A stretch of 64,000 nt of DNA from Oscillospiraceae bacterium (GTDB lineage: Bacteria > Bacillota > Clostridia > Oscillospirales > SIG530): positions 1 to 64,000 of the forward strand of contig SVND01000001.1 in the NCBI GenBank assembly GCA_015067075.1, read 5' to 3'. Shown in pieces: positions 28,635 to 39,265 of the stretch. The first letter of the stretch is position 1. The number at the start of each line of letters is the position of its first letter. The notes below the pieces were generated by a model. It saw only the letters and a program-made list of their open reading frames with translations, was not told where the DNA came from and did not search any database. The translations under genes were made by a program, and so were the position numbers.

Positions 28635-29128
28635 TTATTCATCTCTGCCACAGCCGCATCTATCTCCGTCATATCAAAAAAGAATCTGCGCAGTGTTTCA
28701 TCAACATATATCGTATTTGGCTTTATCGTCATAACGTCAAGCCGCTCAAGTATTATCTCTATTTGCGCTTTTTCTCCGCTTGGATACTCAGCATTTACCG
28801 TCACCCTATCGTAGCAGTACGTTTCAGTTTTTGTACTCTCCACAGAAAGCGCGGGAAGCTCCTTTTCACTTAAAGCAAAGGCTCTTTCCAGCCATGCACG
28901 AGTGGTCATATAGTATTCGTTTTGGTTTGACGTTTTAATCCTCGTATTGTCACAAACGACCTTGTCAACATTCGTGACGACTCTCGTTTTAAGCGCGGCT
29001 TCAAGCTGCTCTACACGGTAATGTGCCATGATTTTAGGAAAAATAAAGGTCACGGATATGATCATGGCAAACAAAACAAGCACTACCGCATGTAAAATAA
29101 TATAATTTTTTTTCATCGCTTTATTCAC
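28631..29128 (-). CDS. Hypothetical membrane-anchored protein
   Basis: N-terminal TM segment; ORF tightly packed with rnr (4-nt overlap). Confidence 0.6.
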   Translation of the reverse strand: MNKAMKKNYIILHAVVLVLFAMIISVTFIFPKIMAHYRVEQLEAALKTRVVTNVDKVVCDNTRIKTSNQNEYYMTTRAWLERAFALSEKELPALSVESTKTETYCYDRVTVNAEYPSGEKAQIEIILERLDVMTIKPNTIYVDETLRRFFFDMTEIDAAVAEMNK

Positions 29129-29155
29129 TCCGCTTTCTTTTTCTCATATCCTGTT

Positions 29156-30010
29156 TCAGACCGGTCTGCAAATATATACCTCGCGGCATTTCTTTTTCAG
29201 CTCGTTATAAGCCTTTCGCGCCTGATTTTGGCTTCCGAAAATACCGAAAACGGACGGTCCGCTTCCGCTCATAAGTGTGCCCTTTGCTCCAAATTCAGTC
29301 ATGATCTTTTTGTATTCAGCTATAGCAGGTATTTTAATGTTGGCAACACGTTCAAAATCGTTGTACATTCTTTCGCACACCATATCAATATCCTGTGCCT
29401 GAAGCGCTTGTGCCATATCGCCGTACATTATTTTTCCGCTTTCCTCGCCCAATGAGTCCCATGCGCTATAGGCCTCAGGCGTTGACACGCTCACAGGAGG
29501 CTTGGCAATTACGATATGGCATTGAGGTAGCTTTGGAAGCTTTTCAAGCTTTTCTCCTATGCCTGTCGCGTGGGCAGCTCCGCCCATAAGGCAAAAAGGC
29601 ACGTCAGCCCCGATTTTAGCACCCATTTTGCAAAGCTCGTCAAGCGTAAGCCCTGTACCAAAAAGCCAGTTCATACCCTTTAACACGGATGCCGCATTAC
29701 TGCTTCCGCCCGCAAGACCTGCCGCTACGGGGATATTTTTTTCAACGCTTATTTCAATTCCGCCGTCAATTCCCGTCTGCTCAAAAAACAGCTTTGCCGC
29801 TTTATAAGCCGTATTTCTGCTGTCATTGGGTACATAGGGAAGATTTGTACAAACAGTTATCCCCTTTTCCTTTTTCGTCAGCTTTATTACATCATGAACA
29901 GACACCGCCTGCATGACCGTGTCCAGCTCGTGATAACCATCCAATCTTTTTGAAAGGATACCCAACGTCAGATTTATTTTCGCACTGCTGTTTAACGTTA
30001 CAGATTTCAT
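29156..30010 (-). CDS. ispE: 4-diphosphocytidyl-2-C-methyl-D-erythritol kinase
   Basis: GHMP kinase: AKINLTLGILSKRLDGYHELDTVMQAV, PVAAGLAGGSSNAASVL, MSGSGPSVFGIF. Confidence 0.94.
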   Translation of the reverse strand: MKSVTLNSSAKINLTLGILSKRLDGYHELDTVMQAVSVHDVIKLTKKEKGITVCTNLPYVPNDSRNTAYKAAKLFFEQTGIDGGIEISVEKNIPVAAGLAGGSSNAASVLKGMNWLFGTGLTLDELCKMGAKIGADVPFCLMGGAAHATGIGEKLEKLPKLPQCHIVIAKPPVSVSTPEAYSAWDSLGEESGKIMYGDMAQALQAQDIDMVCERMYNDFERVANIKIPAIAEYKKIMTEFGAKGTLMSGSGPSVFGIFGSQNQARKAYNELKKKCREVYICRPV

Positions 30011-30579
30011 TATTTTTCAATCTTCCAATCGGTTATTTTTTCTCCCTTTACCATATACGCCTTTTCAGCCAAGCGTGCCAGCGGCGTATCGGATAGGCTG
30101 TCGGAATAAAACCGCTCTATCTTCGGCAAATTGCCGTTCATATACTCGCACAGACGCTTCACCTTTTCTTCTCTTCTGCAGTTAAGCCCCGTTATTTTGC
30201 CTGTTTTTTTATCGGCAAGAGTACCGATAAGCGTTACACCCAGCTTTTTGCACATAGGTTCAAGTAAAAATTCAGGAGAGGCGGATATAATAATATCATC
30301 CGCTTTTTTATTTTCAAGGTAAAATTTTTTGATATTTTTTTCATGCAGCGACCAAAACAGCTCTATTTTCCTGTCAATATCGTCATATTCCGATAAAAAT
30401 TCAAGAAATTTCTCCTTCATTTTCGTATTGTCTCCGCCTTTCACGCAGTATTCCACCGCTTGCGGAAGCACCTTTACCGTTTTCAGCAAAAGTGCAGGAC
30501 GGCGGCGCACACAGAACATGAAAAAGTCCTGCGTACTGTCGCCGTCATATATAGTTTTATCAAAATCGTATATATTCAT
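30010..30579 (-). CDS. HAD-IB family phosphatase
   Basis: YDFDKTIYDGDST, IISASPEFLLEP, YSDSLSDTPLARLAEKAYMV. Confidence 0.88.
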   Translation of the reverse strand: MNIYDFDKTIYDGDSTQDFFMFCVRRRPALLLKTVKVLPQAVEYCVKGGDNTKMKEKFLEFLSEYDDIDRKIELFWSLHEKNIKKFYLENKKADDIIISASPEFLLEPMCKKLGVTLIGTLADKKTGKITGLNCRREEKVKRLCEYMNGNLPKIERFYSDSLSDTPLARLAEKAYMVKGEKITDWKIEK

Positions 30580-30582
30580 GCA

Positions 30583-31479
30583 CTATTTTTCGTATGACAT
30601 CCGCTCGTCGTCATAGACAGGCTGGCAGAACATCATAGCTCCGTTTTCTCCAATCACTTCACATCTTACATACATTTCATCCGTAAGAGTATATTCAGCA
30701 CTTGTTCCCGTCGTTTCCTTGACAAGCACGCCGTTTTCCTTGAAAAATCTGTATGTAAAAGTGTCAACGTATGTATCCACGGGATATTTCGCCTTTACGC
30801 AGACAGTCTTCCCATCAAGCACAAGGCTTTCAAGTTCAAGCCCCGTCGATGCATAAAGAGCGCCTGTGTCAACGGCTTTTTTAATTCCGTTGTAATCCCG
30901 TGTCTGCGAATAAATCATCGTCCAGCTTCTCGCCGCATCGGTGAATATATGGAAATCATCGTTTCCAAAGCCCCACTTAAGCCTACCGCCTGTGAGAATA
31001 TGATCCCACGTATCAGCCGCGATAGCCGAGCCACTGAGCCTTGCAACCAATAGATTTACCACCTCTACGCCCGCAAAGCCCTTAAGCTCATCTATATCAG
31101 ACCACTTCCAATATTCCTTGCGTATCCAATTGGGGTGGCAAAGAATACTGAAGCCGCCGTCTTTATTTGTAGCATCTATGGCTTGCTGATGAGGCAAGTC
31201 GCGGTACGAACGCTTTACACCGATAGTCAGCATATGAGACTCTGCCGAGTATTCAACACCGTCGATCATGAACATTTTTTCATCAGAAAATGACGCTGTA
31301 TCGGTATATAGGTCGTGATTTGATATGCACAGCGCCCCGTAGCCCGCTTCGCGGTATACGGGGATAACGGCATCAAGAGGATTTTTTCCGCAAGTGCCTG
31401 CACCTGTGCCCGAATGTGTATGAAAATTTGTTTTTATCCAGCTTCCGCCGTTTAAATTCTGATACGGATTTACATACAT
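30583..31479 (-). CDS. PHP-domain metal-dependent hydrolase-like protein
   Basis: TNFHTHSGTGAG, LCISNHDLYTD, FSILCHPNW, GFGNDDFHIF. Confidence 0.8.
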   Translation of the reverse strand: MYVNPYQNLNGGSWIKTNFHTHSGTGAGTCGKNPLDAVIPVYREAGYGALCISNHDLYTDTASFSDEKMFMIDGVEYSAESHMLTIGVKRSYRDLPHQQAIDATNKDGGFSILCHPNWIRKEYWKWSDIDELKGFAGVEVVNLLVARLSGSAIAADTWDHILTGGRLKWGFGNDDFHIFTDAARSWTMIYSQTRDYNGIKKAVDTGALYASTGLELESLVLDGKTVCVKAKYPVDTYVDTFTYRFFKENGVLVKETTGTSAEYTLTDEMYVRCEVIGENGAMMFCQPVYDDERMSYEK

Positions 31480-31492
31480 ATCTTTTACCCCA

Positions 31493-34081
31493 TTATTTCA
31501 GCAAAAGCTTTACCGTTGCAAAGACCTCAACGCTGTTTACCTTGACCTTTGCATAGCCGTTTGCACATTCAACCTCTGCCTTAACGTCAGCTTCGGGAGA
31601 AATAACCTCAAAGTCCGCAAGGCACTTGCCATCAGGAAGCTTTACGGAAAATGCAAGAGCACCCGTAGCCGTTATCTCGTCGGAGGGAATATCGATATTA
31701 TAGTTATGAATATCAACGTATACGGCTTCGTTATCCTTATTCCATACGGACATTGCCGCAGTGCGAGGCATTTCCGCATCGCGGACGATATCGCTCTCGC
31801 CGATAAGCTGAAGAATAAACGGACGCATCTCGTCGCGCTTTTCGTCCTCAAGAAAATACTTCATATCGACTGTCGCCTGAATGAACGCAACCGTACCCTT
31901 ACCTATCTTATTTTCAATTATAACAGGCTCATACTCGCGCTGTACGCTCGTTTCTTCCTCTGTGCTTCCGTCGTCAAGTGTACGAATATCTGTTGCATCT
32001 TCAACGAATATCTGTATCTTACCCTTTTTGCCCATATAGAAATTGCTTTCTATCTTTGCTTTTCCGCCCAAAAGCTTGTCAAGCAAGGAGCTTTCACGGC
32101 GGCGGAATACGTTCTTCTGTCCGTATCTTGTACCTGAAGAGCCTGTAATAACAAGTCTTCCGCCGTTTTCAACGAACTGTTCCAGCAAGGGGAGAACGTC
32201 ATCGTCAATATTTTCCGCATTGGGAATAATAAACGTCTTGAATTTTGCAAGGCTTTCAGCCGTCAGTTTCCAATCCGTCACTACACGGAAGGGCATGTGC
32301 GCATCGATAAGTGCATTTACAAAGCCAAGATAGCCGAAGGTATGAGGCTGTGCGTCGGGCGTCAAGGTGAAATGTCCGGGAGGCACCTGCTGAAGCTGAT
32401 TGCTTCCCGAGTACCAGACACCGATATCGTAATAATTTTTTCTGCCCAGATATTTATCTTCATTTGCAACAAGGAACTCGTTCCAGGGAACGGCAACCTC
32501 ATCATTTTCTATGCAATTTCCGCCATGCTTTATAAATGCATGGTTTGCAAAGGCTTCAGCCATGAGGACACGTGTTATATTGGGGTTTCTGCCGTAATCA
32601 AGTCCGCCGAGATAATACCAATACGTTGCGTACGGACCGCTCTGATGCTCCAAAGCTGCACGGTAATGTGCCGCAAGCTTGCCGTAGGGAGGAGCACCGA
32701 AGCCGTGTGCACCGCCAAGGTAGCACCAGCCCGGACCGACCTCTGTGCTCGCCATATCTACGCTGTCATCCTGTATCCAACCAAGGCTCCAGGGAATATC
32801 GTTACCCATGATGCAAAATTCATCACAGCCCGCTTCCTTTGCGCCTTCCTTAATGGAATCGTAAAAACGCTTGATACCTTCGCGTCCCATCTGTGCCTTA
32901 TGGATCTTATAAGCAGACCAGATATCATCCTCAAGCCAACGAGCATCCTTCCAGATGCGGTCAAGGTAACGGTTCGCATCAACTGCACCCATTTTTCTCG
33001 CCTTATCAATTAGGTACTTACGCACATCAAACGTATCGGGATCGCTTATACCCATGGCGTCAAGCTCTTCCTTGGTAAACTGCTTTTTAATAAAATCGCG
33101 GAAGCGTGCAACAGACCATTCGCCAAAGCCGTTTTGCATGGGAATAAAGCCGAAGTTATTAAACGGAGACATATTGTCGCACCAAAGACCTTCCATACCT
33201 GCGTTGGCATGGATCTTTGCAGACATCTTCATGTAATCTCCCCAAAACGGCGCAGCAGGATCTTTACCTACACCCATTATGGCAACGTGAACACGCTCTC
33301 CAACCTTCTTTGAGGGAAGATATACGCGGTCATTTTCGGAAACCGTATGATGATAAAGGCCGAACGTCGTGCATACGGGCTGACCCGTCTTTTCATCTAT
33401 GGTATTGCAGGAGGCAGGTCTGTCGTAGCTTTCGCCGAATCTGTCGATAACTCCGTAAATATCCTTGGAGCAGACAGCATCGTAGAACTTTGCGTTAAGC
33501 GGATAGCATTCCGTATCTGTCCAGCCCACGGCAGGCGTGCCGTCGGGATATGTGGGAAGCTTAAGTCCGAAGTTCTCGGGCGTAAAGGTGTTTCCGATTA
33601 TATCCTCTTGGTTTACTATATTGTGCGGACCCATCCATCGAACTGTGTTGGGAACGTGTTTTTTAATATTTTCCTCCCAGCTCCATGCGTTATAGAGAGG
33701 CTTTGCAAAATAAAGCTCTTTATTCTGGCTGTCCTTGCCGAAAATAGCCTTTATCTGTTCGGGTGTGAGATTTATGGTTTCATATGTACCGTCCTCGCGC
33801 TTATCGTACGCCATGGCATAGATAAAGCAAGTTCCGAAGGTCTCCATCCACGCAATAGGATGCACGCCGTCAGCCTTATATTGCTTAGCTGTGTCAACGG
33901 CATTGATGGAGTTCATACACTGCGCAACGGGCCCCCAACCGGGATCGCCCGCATAAGCGTGTTCAATTCTTGAATGAAGCTTGTTTCTTCTGTCTCTGTC
34001 AGATATGTGTGAATAAATCGGAAATCTTTCCCACCACATAATACCTCCAAACTTTTTTCGGTTTTTTTCGACTACCGACAA
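31493..34081 (-). CDS. Large glycoside-hydrolase-like protein of unassigned family (barrel + class I GATase-like/trimerisation-like domain)
   Basis: GIMWWERFPIYSH start, WCDNMSPFNNFG, GNDIPWSLGW; FVENGGRLVITGSSGT GATase-like segment; in carbohydrate operon. Confidence 0.6.
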   Translation of the reverse strand: MSVVEKNRKKFGGIMWWERFPIYSHISDRDRRNKLHSRIEHAYAGDPGWGPVAQCMNSINAVDTAKQYKADGVHPIAWMETFGTCFIYAMAYDKREDGTYETINLTPEQIKAIFGKDSQNKELYFAKPLYNAWSWEENIKKHVPNTVRWMGPHNIVNQEDIIGNTFTPENFGLKLPTYPDGTPAVGWTDTECYPLNAKFYDAVCSKDIYGVIDRFGESYDRPASCNTIDEKTGQPVCTTFGLYHHTVSENDRVYLPSKKVGERVHVAIMGVGKDPAAPFWGDYMKMSAKIHANAGMEGLWCDNMSPFNNFGFIPMQNGFGEWSVARFRDFIKKQFTKEELDAMGISDPDTFDVRKYLIDKARKMGAVDANRYLDRIWKDARWLEDDIWSAYKIHKAQMGREGIKRFYDSIKEGAKEAGCDEFCIMGNDIPWSLGWIQDDSVDMASTEVGPGWCYLGGAHGFGAPPYGKLAAHYRAALEHQSGPYATYWYYLGGLDYGRNPNITRVLMAEAFANHAFIKHGGNCIENDEVAVPWNEFLVANEDKYLGRKNYYDIGVWYSGSNQLQQVPPGHFTLTPDAQPHTFGYLGFVNALIDAHMPFRVVTDWKLTAESLAKFKTFIIPNAENIDDDVLPLLEQFVENGGRLVITGSSGTRYGQKNVFRRRESSLLDKLLGGKAKIESNFYMGKKGKIQIFVEDATDIRTLDDGSTEEETSVQREYEPVIIENKIGKGTVAFIQATVDMKYFLEDEKRDEMRPFILQLIGESDIVRDAEMPRTAAMSVWNKDNEAVYVDIHNYNIDIPSDEITATGALAFSVKLPDGKCLADFEVISPEADVKAEVECANGYAKVKVNSVEVFATVKLLLK

Positions 34082-34188
34082 AACGCTTTTTTCCCATTTT
34101 CATAATGGTATTTTTATACTAACATTATTTTTAATTATTGTCAATGCAAAAAAGTAATAATTTTTTGCACATTTCTAACTTTTTTTGC

Positions 34189-35220
34189 TTACAGATCGTA
34201 TACGCTGAACTCAAGTGTATATTCGATCTTGGAGAAAGGTGCAATAGTCTGTATCGTTCCGTTGTCCTGCTCAAGCTTTCTTCCGCAAAGCCATCCGTTG
34301 CCGGGCTCAAGTCCGAGTGCATAATCACCCGAGCGCATGGATTTCCACTCCGTAAGAACGGGTAATGTGTCTACGGAATACTTAAGGCTTATGCCAAAGC
34401 CAAGTGACGGATTTTCCACTTTCGCTTCAGCAAAACCGTCATCGCCTTTAACCACATGGAAAAAGCAATGCTCGAAAAATCCATCAATAGGTGCGGAAAA
34501 TTCAAATCTCTTATCGATTCCCTTTTCAGCCGCCTCTGTTCGTGCGCTGCTTTCCGTATCTTCGGGAAGAATAAGCTTTGTCATTTCATCGAGCATAGGA
34601 TAGCCGAGGTTGAAATGATACAAAATGATAAATTCATTGGGCTCTGCTGCGAGATTTTCAAGGGTATCGTGTAAAATAAACTTGTTTTCCCCTGCTTTTG
34701 CCGTTATTTTTCTCGTAAGAGAAAGGTTATGTCCGAAAAGCAGATTTTCTCTCATGACGCCGCCTGCCTCTATCACAAGGTCGTCTCCGCTCCAATAGCT
34801 TTTGCCGTACACCTGCTCAGCAGGAATAAACGCCGCTCTTCCGTGAGGAGAGTGCCAAACGCCCTGATTATCACGGCAGCCGCCGCCTGAATTCTGAAGT
34901 CCGCAGGTAAACATAAGTCCGCCCGTCATGGTCTGACCGAATTCGTTTTCAAAGCTGTTGTAGTATTGCGGTGCTGTGGGACCTGCTTTTCCGAGGAACG
35001 ACAGGTTTACGCCCTTATACGACGCTTCCAATATGTCCATGCATTTATCTGCCGCTATTGTAAAGCAAAATCCGCTTCCTGTTTTCACTTCAAATGCAGA
35101 AAGTCCACGCGCCTTCCCCTCTTCAAATGAAATTTTGCGTATACCGCAAAGCTGTGAGGGATTGCCCGCTCTTTTAAGAAGCTCCTGCTTTGTAAGCTCT
35201 TTTCCGTTGATTTTAGCCAT
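34189..35220 (-). CDS. DUF4432-like aldose-1-epimerase-fold protein
   Basis: Galactose-mutarotase-like: SGFCFTIAADKCMDILEASYKGVNLSFL, GGLMFTCGLQNSGGG. Confidence 0.75.
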   Translation of the reverse strand: MAKINGKELTKQELLKRAGNPSQLCGIRKISFEEGKARGLSAFEVKTGSGFCFTIAADKCMDILEASYKGVNLSFLGKAGPTAPQYYNSFENEFGQTMTGGLMFTCGLQNSGGGCRDNQGVWHSPHGRAAFIPAEQVYGKSYWSGDDLVIEAGGVMRENLLFGHNLSLTRKITAKAGENKFILHDTLENLAAEPNEFIILYHFNLGYPMLDEMTKLILPEDTESSARTEAAEKGIDKRFEFSAPIDGFFEHCFFHVVKGDDGFAEAKVENPSLGFGISLKYSVDTLPVLTEWKSMRSGDYALGLEPGNGWLCGRKLEQDNGTIQTIAPFSKIEYTLEFSVYDL

Positions 35221-35263
35221 GATTATTTCTTCCTTTCAGGTTGATTTTTTTATTTATAAGCTT

Positions 35264-37384
35264 TTAAGCTTTGACGAGCATATCGGCGCATCCTGCTTTT
35301 ATACGGTAAGAGCTTGCCGATGTTTTTTCATCGCAAAATACCGAGCGATACTTTCCATCAAGCTCAAACGTGACGTCCTCATCGGTATTGTTGTTGACAA
35401 CAAGAATATTTTCTGAAACTCTGTCAATATGAACTCCATACTTATTGATTGGATAGTTTTTCGTAGCGCCTGCTTCCCGTATTATCTTTTCCGCAAAATG
35501 CACAAAATCCTCAGCGTAAAGCTCCGCGCTCTCGCCGAGATTCGTTCCGCAATAATATACGACACCCTTGCCTCGCTTTTGCTTGACTATACACGGCTTT
35601 CCTTGGAAAGTGCCGATTATCTCGTCGCAATCGTCATTAAGGCAGGCATAGCGCTCCGACCCGACAAGGCTTATTCCGTATTTTGTGTTGATTTTAAAAT
35701 TCTTGCCGCCGTTAAGCCCGTAAGCGTCCACCGCTTTTTTCATATCGTCTACGAGCCCCGACGCATCGAACTCTTCCTCTTCCGCAACAGCCTCCAGATG
35801 ATACGAGCTTGTTGTATAAACCTCCCGTATATCCCACAAGGCATCCAGCCCCATTCCGGGCATTCTGTAAGAATGTCTGCCTCTGCCGAGATCATAGCCT
35901 CCTAAATGAGCCTCGCACAAAACTGTTCCTCCGCTTTGCACAAAGTTATCAATCGCCTTTGCAAGCTTTGCATCAAGTCCGTAGCAGTAGGGCAATATAA
36001 GCAGCTTCGTATCATCCAAGCCGTCAATTATCATGTTGTCGTCAACTATTCGACAGCTGTAACTGTTGTTGTAAACAGCATTGACATACGCTTCAATGCT
36101 TTTTGAAAACCCTTGCAAACTTTCATTTATACAAAAAGACAGCACTTCATTTTTTCTGCCTTTCCATATGGCAATTTCGGCTTTTTTACATTCAGCCTTC
36201 ATGATATTGTCAATATGCGGCTCCAGTCTGCCGATAAATTCCTTTGCCGCAACGCCCACGCTTCCTATAGTGCCATCCAATTTGGTAGTACCCCACGCAG
36301 GAGACTCGTGTCCCAATATTTCAGGTCTGTATTGCCAGAACATAAAGCCTCTTATACCCATACCAATTTGCGGAATAAGATCCTTGACCATATCTGCCAG
36401 CGTTATTTGCTTCTGATGCATTTGAGTTGAGCCCAATCCAATGTGGCATTCCACGTTATAGCACAGCTTTCCATTTCCTGCGGATGTCGTCAGTACGCTC
36501 CATATGGGCTTTGCAAAGTTTGTTGATGCGAACACGTCGCACTCCTTCGCCATATCAAAATCGTCCACACCCGTGAGCGCATTAAAAATAGTCGATGTAT
36601 TTGGAACGACGTGTAAATACGTCGTATGCTTTTTATCAATGCTTTTGACAAGCCGTATTCTTTCGTTCCCCTCTTTGGTCATCTTGTCAAGATTAAACTC
36701 GCGATAATCTATAAAATCCACGAAGGTGAACCTTTCTCGCGGAAGCTCCACCTCGGAAAAGTTGTTATAGCATCTGCCCCACACTCTGTTAAGCTCGTCA
36801 ATGTTGGAATACTTATTTTCGAGCCATTCTTTAAAATCTCTTGCGCAATTTTCACAGTAGCACGACAGCTCGTCGGTCTTTGGCGCTCTGTGGGGACTGC
36901 ATTGTTCAGGCTCATTCCATACATCCCACATTTCAAGCGCAGGATGATCCTTGTATCTTTTGACAGTTGCTCTGAGGAAATTCATTCTTTCCTCGAATGC
37001 TTTCCTGTGGCTATAGCAGGTACCCGGAAAGCCCCCTATCTGCCTGTAGCCCACAGCTCTTTGCTCAACGACTTTACCACTTGACAGAACTATGCTTGAA
37101 TCCTTATATTTTTCCGTCACCCAAAGCGGCGCAACGTCAAAAATAACATTCAGCGTTACTTTAAGACCGTTTTCCGCCGCAATATCCATAAGCTCGTCAA
37201 TATCGTCAAAGTAAAACAGCCCTTCACCTCGATGGTTCCATCGCCATTGAACCCAGAATTTAACGCTGTTAAATCCGTTCTTTTTCATATTGGATAGGTC
37301 TGTGCGCCAGCTTTCTCTTTCAGGTGTAGGTGCTCTGTAATATTGAGCGCCGAAAACGAAATCATTTTTATCATACTTCGTCAT
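35264..37384 (-). CDS. Beta-galactosidase, GH42 type
   Basis: FGAQYYRAPTPERESWRTDLSNMKKNGFNSVKFWVQW, MWDVWNEPEQ, C-terminal trimerisation-like domain. Confidence 0.87.
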   Translation of the reverse strand: MTKYDKNDFVFGAQYYRAPTPERESWRTDLSNMKKNGFNSVKFWVQWRWNHRGEGLFYFDDIDELMDIAAENGLKVTLNVIFDVAPLWVTEKYKDSSIVLSSGKVVEQRAVGYRQIGGFPGTCYSHRKAFEERMNFLRATVKRYKDHPALEMWDVWNEPEQCSPHRAPKTDELSCYCENCARDFKEWLENKYSNIDELNRVWGRCYNNFSEVELPRERFTFVDFIDYREFNLDKMTKEGNERIRLVKSIDKKHTTYLHVVPNTSTIFNALTGVDDFDMAKECDVFASTNFAKPIWSVLTTSAGNGKLCYNVECHIGLGSTQMHQKQITLADMVKDLIPQIGMGIRGFMFWQYRPEILGHESPAWGTTKLDGTIGSVGVAAKEFIGRLEPHIDNIMKAECKKAEIAIWKGRKNEVLSFCINESLQGFSKSIEAYVNAVYNNSYSCRIVDDNMIIDGLDDTKLLILPYCYGLDAKLAKAIDNFVQSGGTVLCEAHLGGYDLGRGRHSYRMPGMGLDALWDIREVYTTSSYHLEAVAEEEEFDASGLVDDMKKAVDAYGLNGGKNFKINTKYGISLVGSERYACLNDDCDEIIGTFQGKPCIVKQKRGKGVVYYCGTNLGESAELYAEDFVHFAEKIIREAGATKNYPINKYGVHIDRVSENILVVNNNTDEDVTFELDGKYRSVFCDEKTSASSYRIKAGCADMLVKA

Positions 37385-37445
37385 ATTTGTGCCTCTTTTT
37401 GATGATCTTTTTGATTTTTCATTTAAAAAAAATCAATTTTATAAC

Positions 37446-37486
37446 AAAATCAACAGCCGTTTAATTCAAAACAGCTGTTGATAATT
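37446..37486 (-). terminator. Likely terminator hairpin (TCAACAGCTGTTTT..AACGGCTGTTGATTTTG)
   Basis: Inverted repeat and T-rich tail downstream of 37490 stop. Confidence 0.65.
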
Positions 37487-37489
37487 GCA

Positions 37490-38056
<567 letters not shown>

Positions 38057-39244
38057 TTAGCCTGCTGATGATGCCGCAATAAGCACTTCCAATTCCTTAT
38101 TCAGCTTTTCAATACTGCTTTCATCAACAGTAAATGTGAAATTCTTTGCCGCTTCATTATACATTTCAGCAAATTCAGCGTCAGCCATGGCTGTTTTAAC
38201 GGATATCTTCCAATAATATTCGCCGAAAGAGTCAAAATACATGATATGATAACCGTAATCAGTCTCTACGATACCGCTGTCACCTTCGGCTCGGCTCTCA
38301 TCAAAGCACCAATTTTCAAAAGGCTCTACCATCTGACCTTTATAAACGCCTTCATAAAGACCGCCGTTACTGCTTGAGCCGCCGTCGATAGAATGCTCTC
38401 CTGCAAGCGCGGCAAAGCTCTCAGCCGTCGCCTCGCCTGCCTGCCAATCAGCAAGGATAGCATCTGCCTCTTCCTTCGTGTCAACAAGGATATGGCGTAC
38501 GTTTACCGTTTTATATTCCATATCGGCAAAGTCATCCTTGTTTTCATTGTAAAACGCTTCTATTTCAGCGTCAGGATAAACGTAGCTTTTAAATATCACG
38601 TCAGCCGCATTTGCCGCCTTATAATAACGCGTCATTACCTCGCGTATCTTTTCAGCGCTCGCCGCGCTACCGTAAAGCATCTTCATAAGTCCGTCTATAT
38701 CCGTGTCGTAAAACGCGGTGTAGGACTGCATGGCTGTGAAATATTCTTCGATATTTGCTGCAAGGTCTGCAGCCATTTCTATGTTGCGAAGCTCGCTTTC
38801 ACGCTCAAAAACGTAAATTTCATTGATCATTGCCTCAGCTTCAAGGCAAAAATGATCAAACCAAGTTGCACCCGTTTCAGGATCGTAGACCTGCTCTTTA
38901 AGAGTTTTGCTCGTATCGAAGCCGAGAAGGCTCAGGTAGCTTCCGTATGTGTTGATGAAATTCTGATATTTCATAAGGAAATAGTAATTATATTCAACTC
39001 TCGATATTTCCTTTTCCGTGCCATCGGCAAGCTTTACCTTAACAACGGTAAAATCCGTTTTATCCAATACATCAAAGCTCGAATCATCGGGGTCATCTGA
39101 CGGTGCTTCTGCTTCCGTCGGTGTAATTGCTTCCGTCGGCGTGGGTGTCGTTTCATCATCCGCGGGCTGTACTTCGCAGGCGCAGGAGAATATAAGGAGC
39201 ACAGCCAGGATCATCACCAAGACTTTTTTTGCAGTTATTTTCAT
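38057..39244 (-). CDS. Peptidylprolyl isomerase lipoprotein (PrsA/parvulin type) with Thr/Pro linker
   Basis: Lipobox IFSCAC; VRHILVDTKEEADAILADWQAGEATAESFAALAGEHSID parvulin motif. Confidence 0.85.
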   Translation of the reverse strand: MKITAKKVLVMILAVLLIFSCACEVQPADDETTPTPTEAITPTEAEAPSDDPDDSSFDVLDKTDFTVVKVKLADGTEKEISRVEYNYYFLMKYQNFINTYGSYLSLLGFDTSKTLKEQVYDPETGATWFDHFCLEAEAMINEIYVFERESELRNIEMAADLAANIEEYFTAMQSYTAFYDTDIDGLMKMLYGSAASAEKIREVMTRYYKAANAADVIFKSYVYPDAEIEAFYNENKDDFADMEYKTVNVRHILVDTKEEADAILADWQAGEATAESFAALAGEHSIDGGSSSNGGLYEGVYKGQMVEPFENWCFDESRAEGDSGIVETDYGYHIMYFDSFGEYYWKISVKTAMADAEFAEMYNEAAKNFTFTVDESSIEKLNKELEVLIAASSAG

Positions 39245-39265
39245 TTTATTTCTCTTTTCGTTAAA

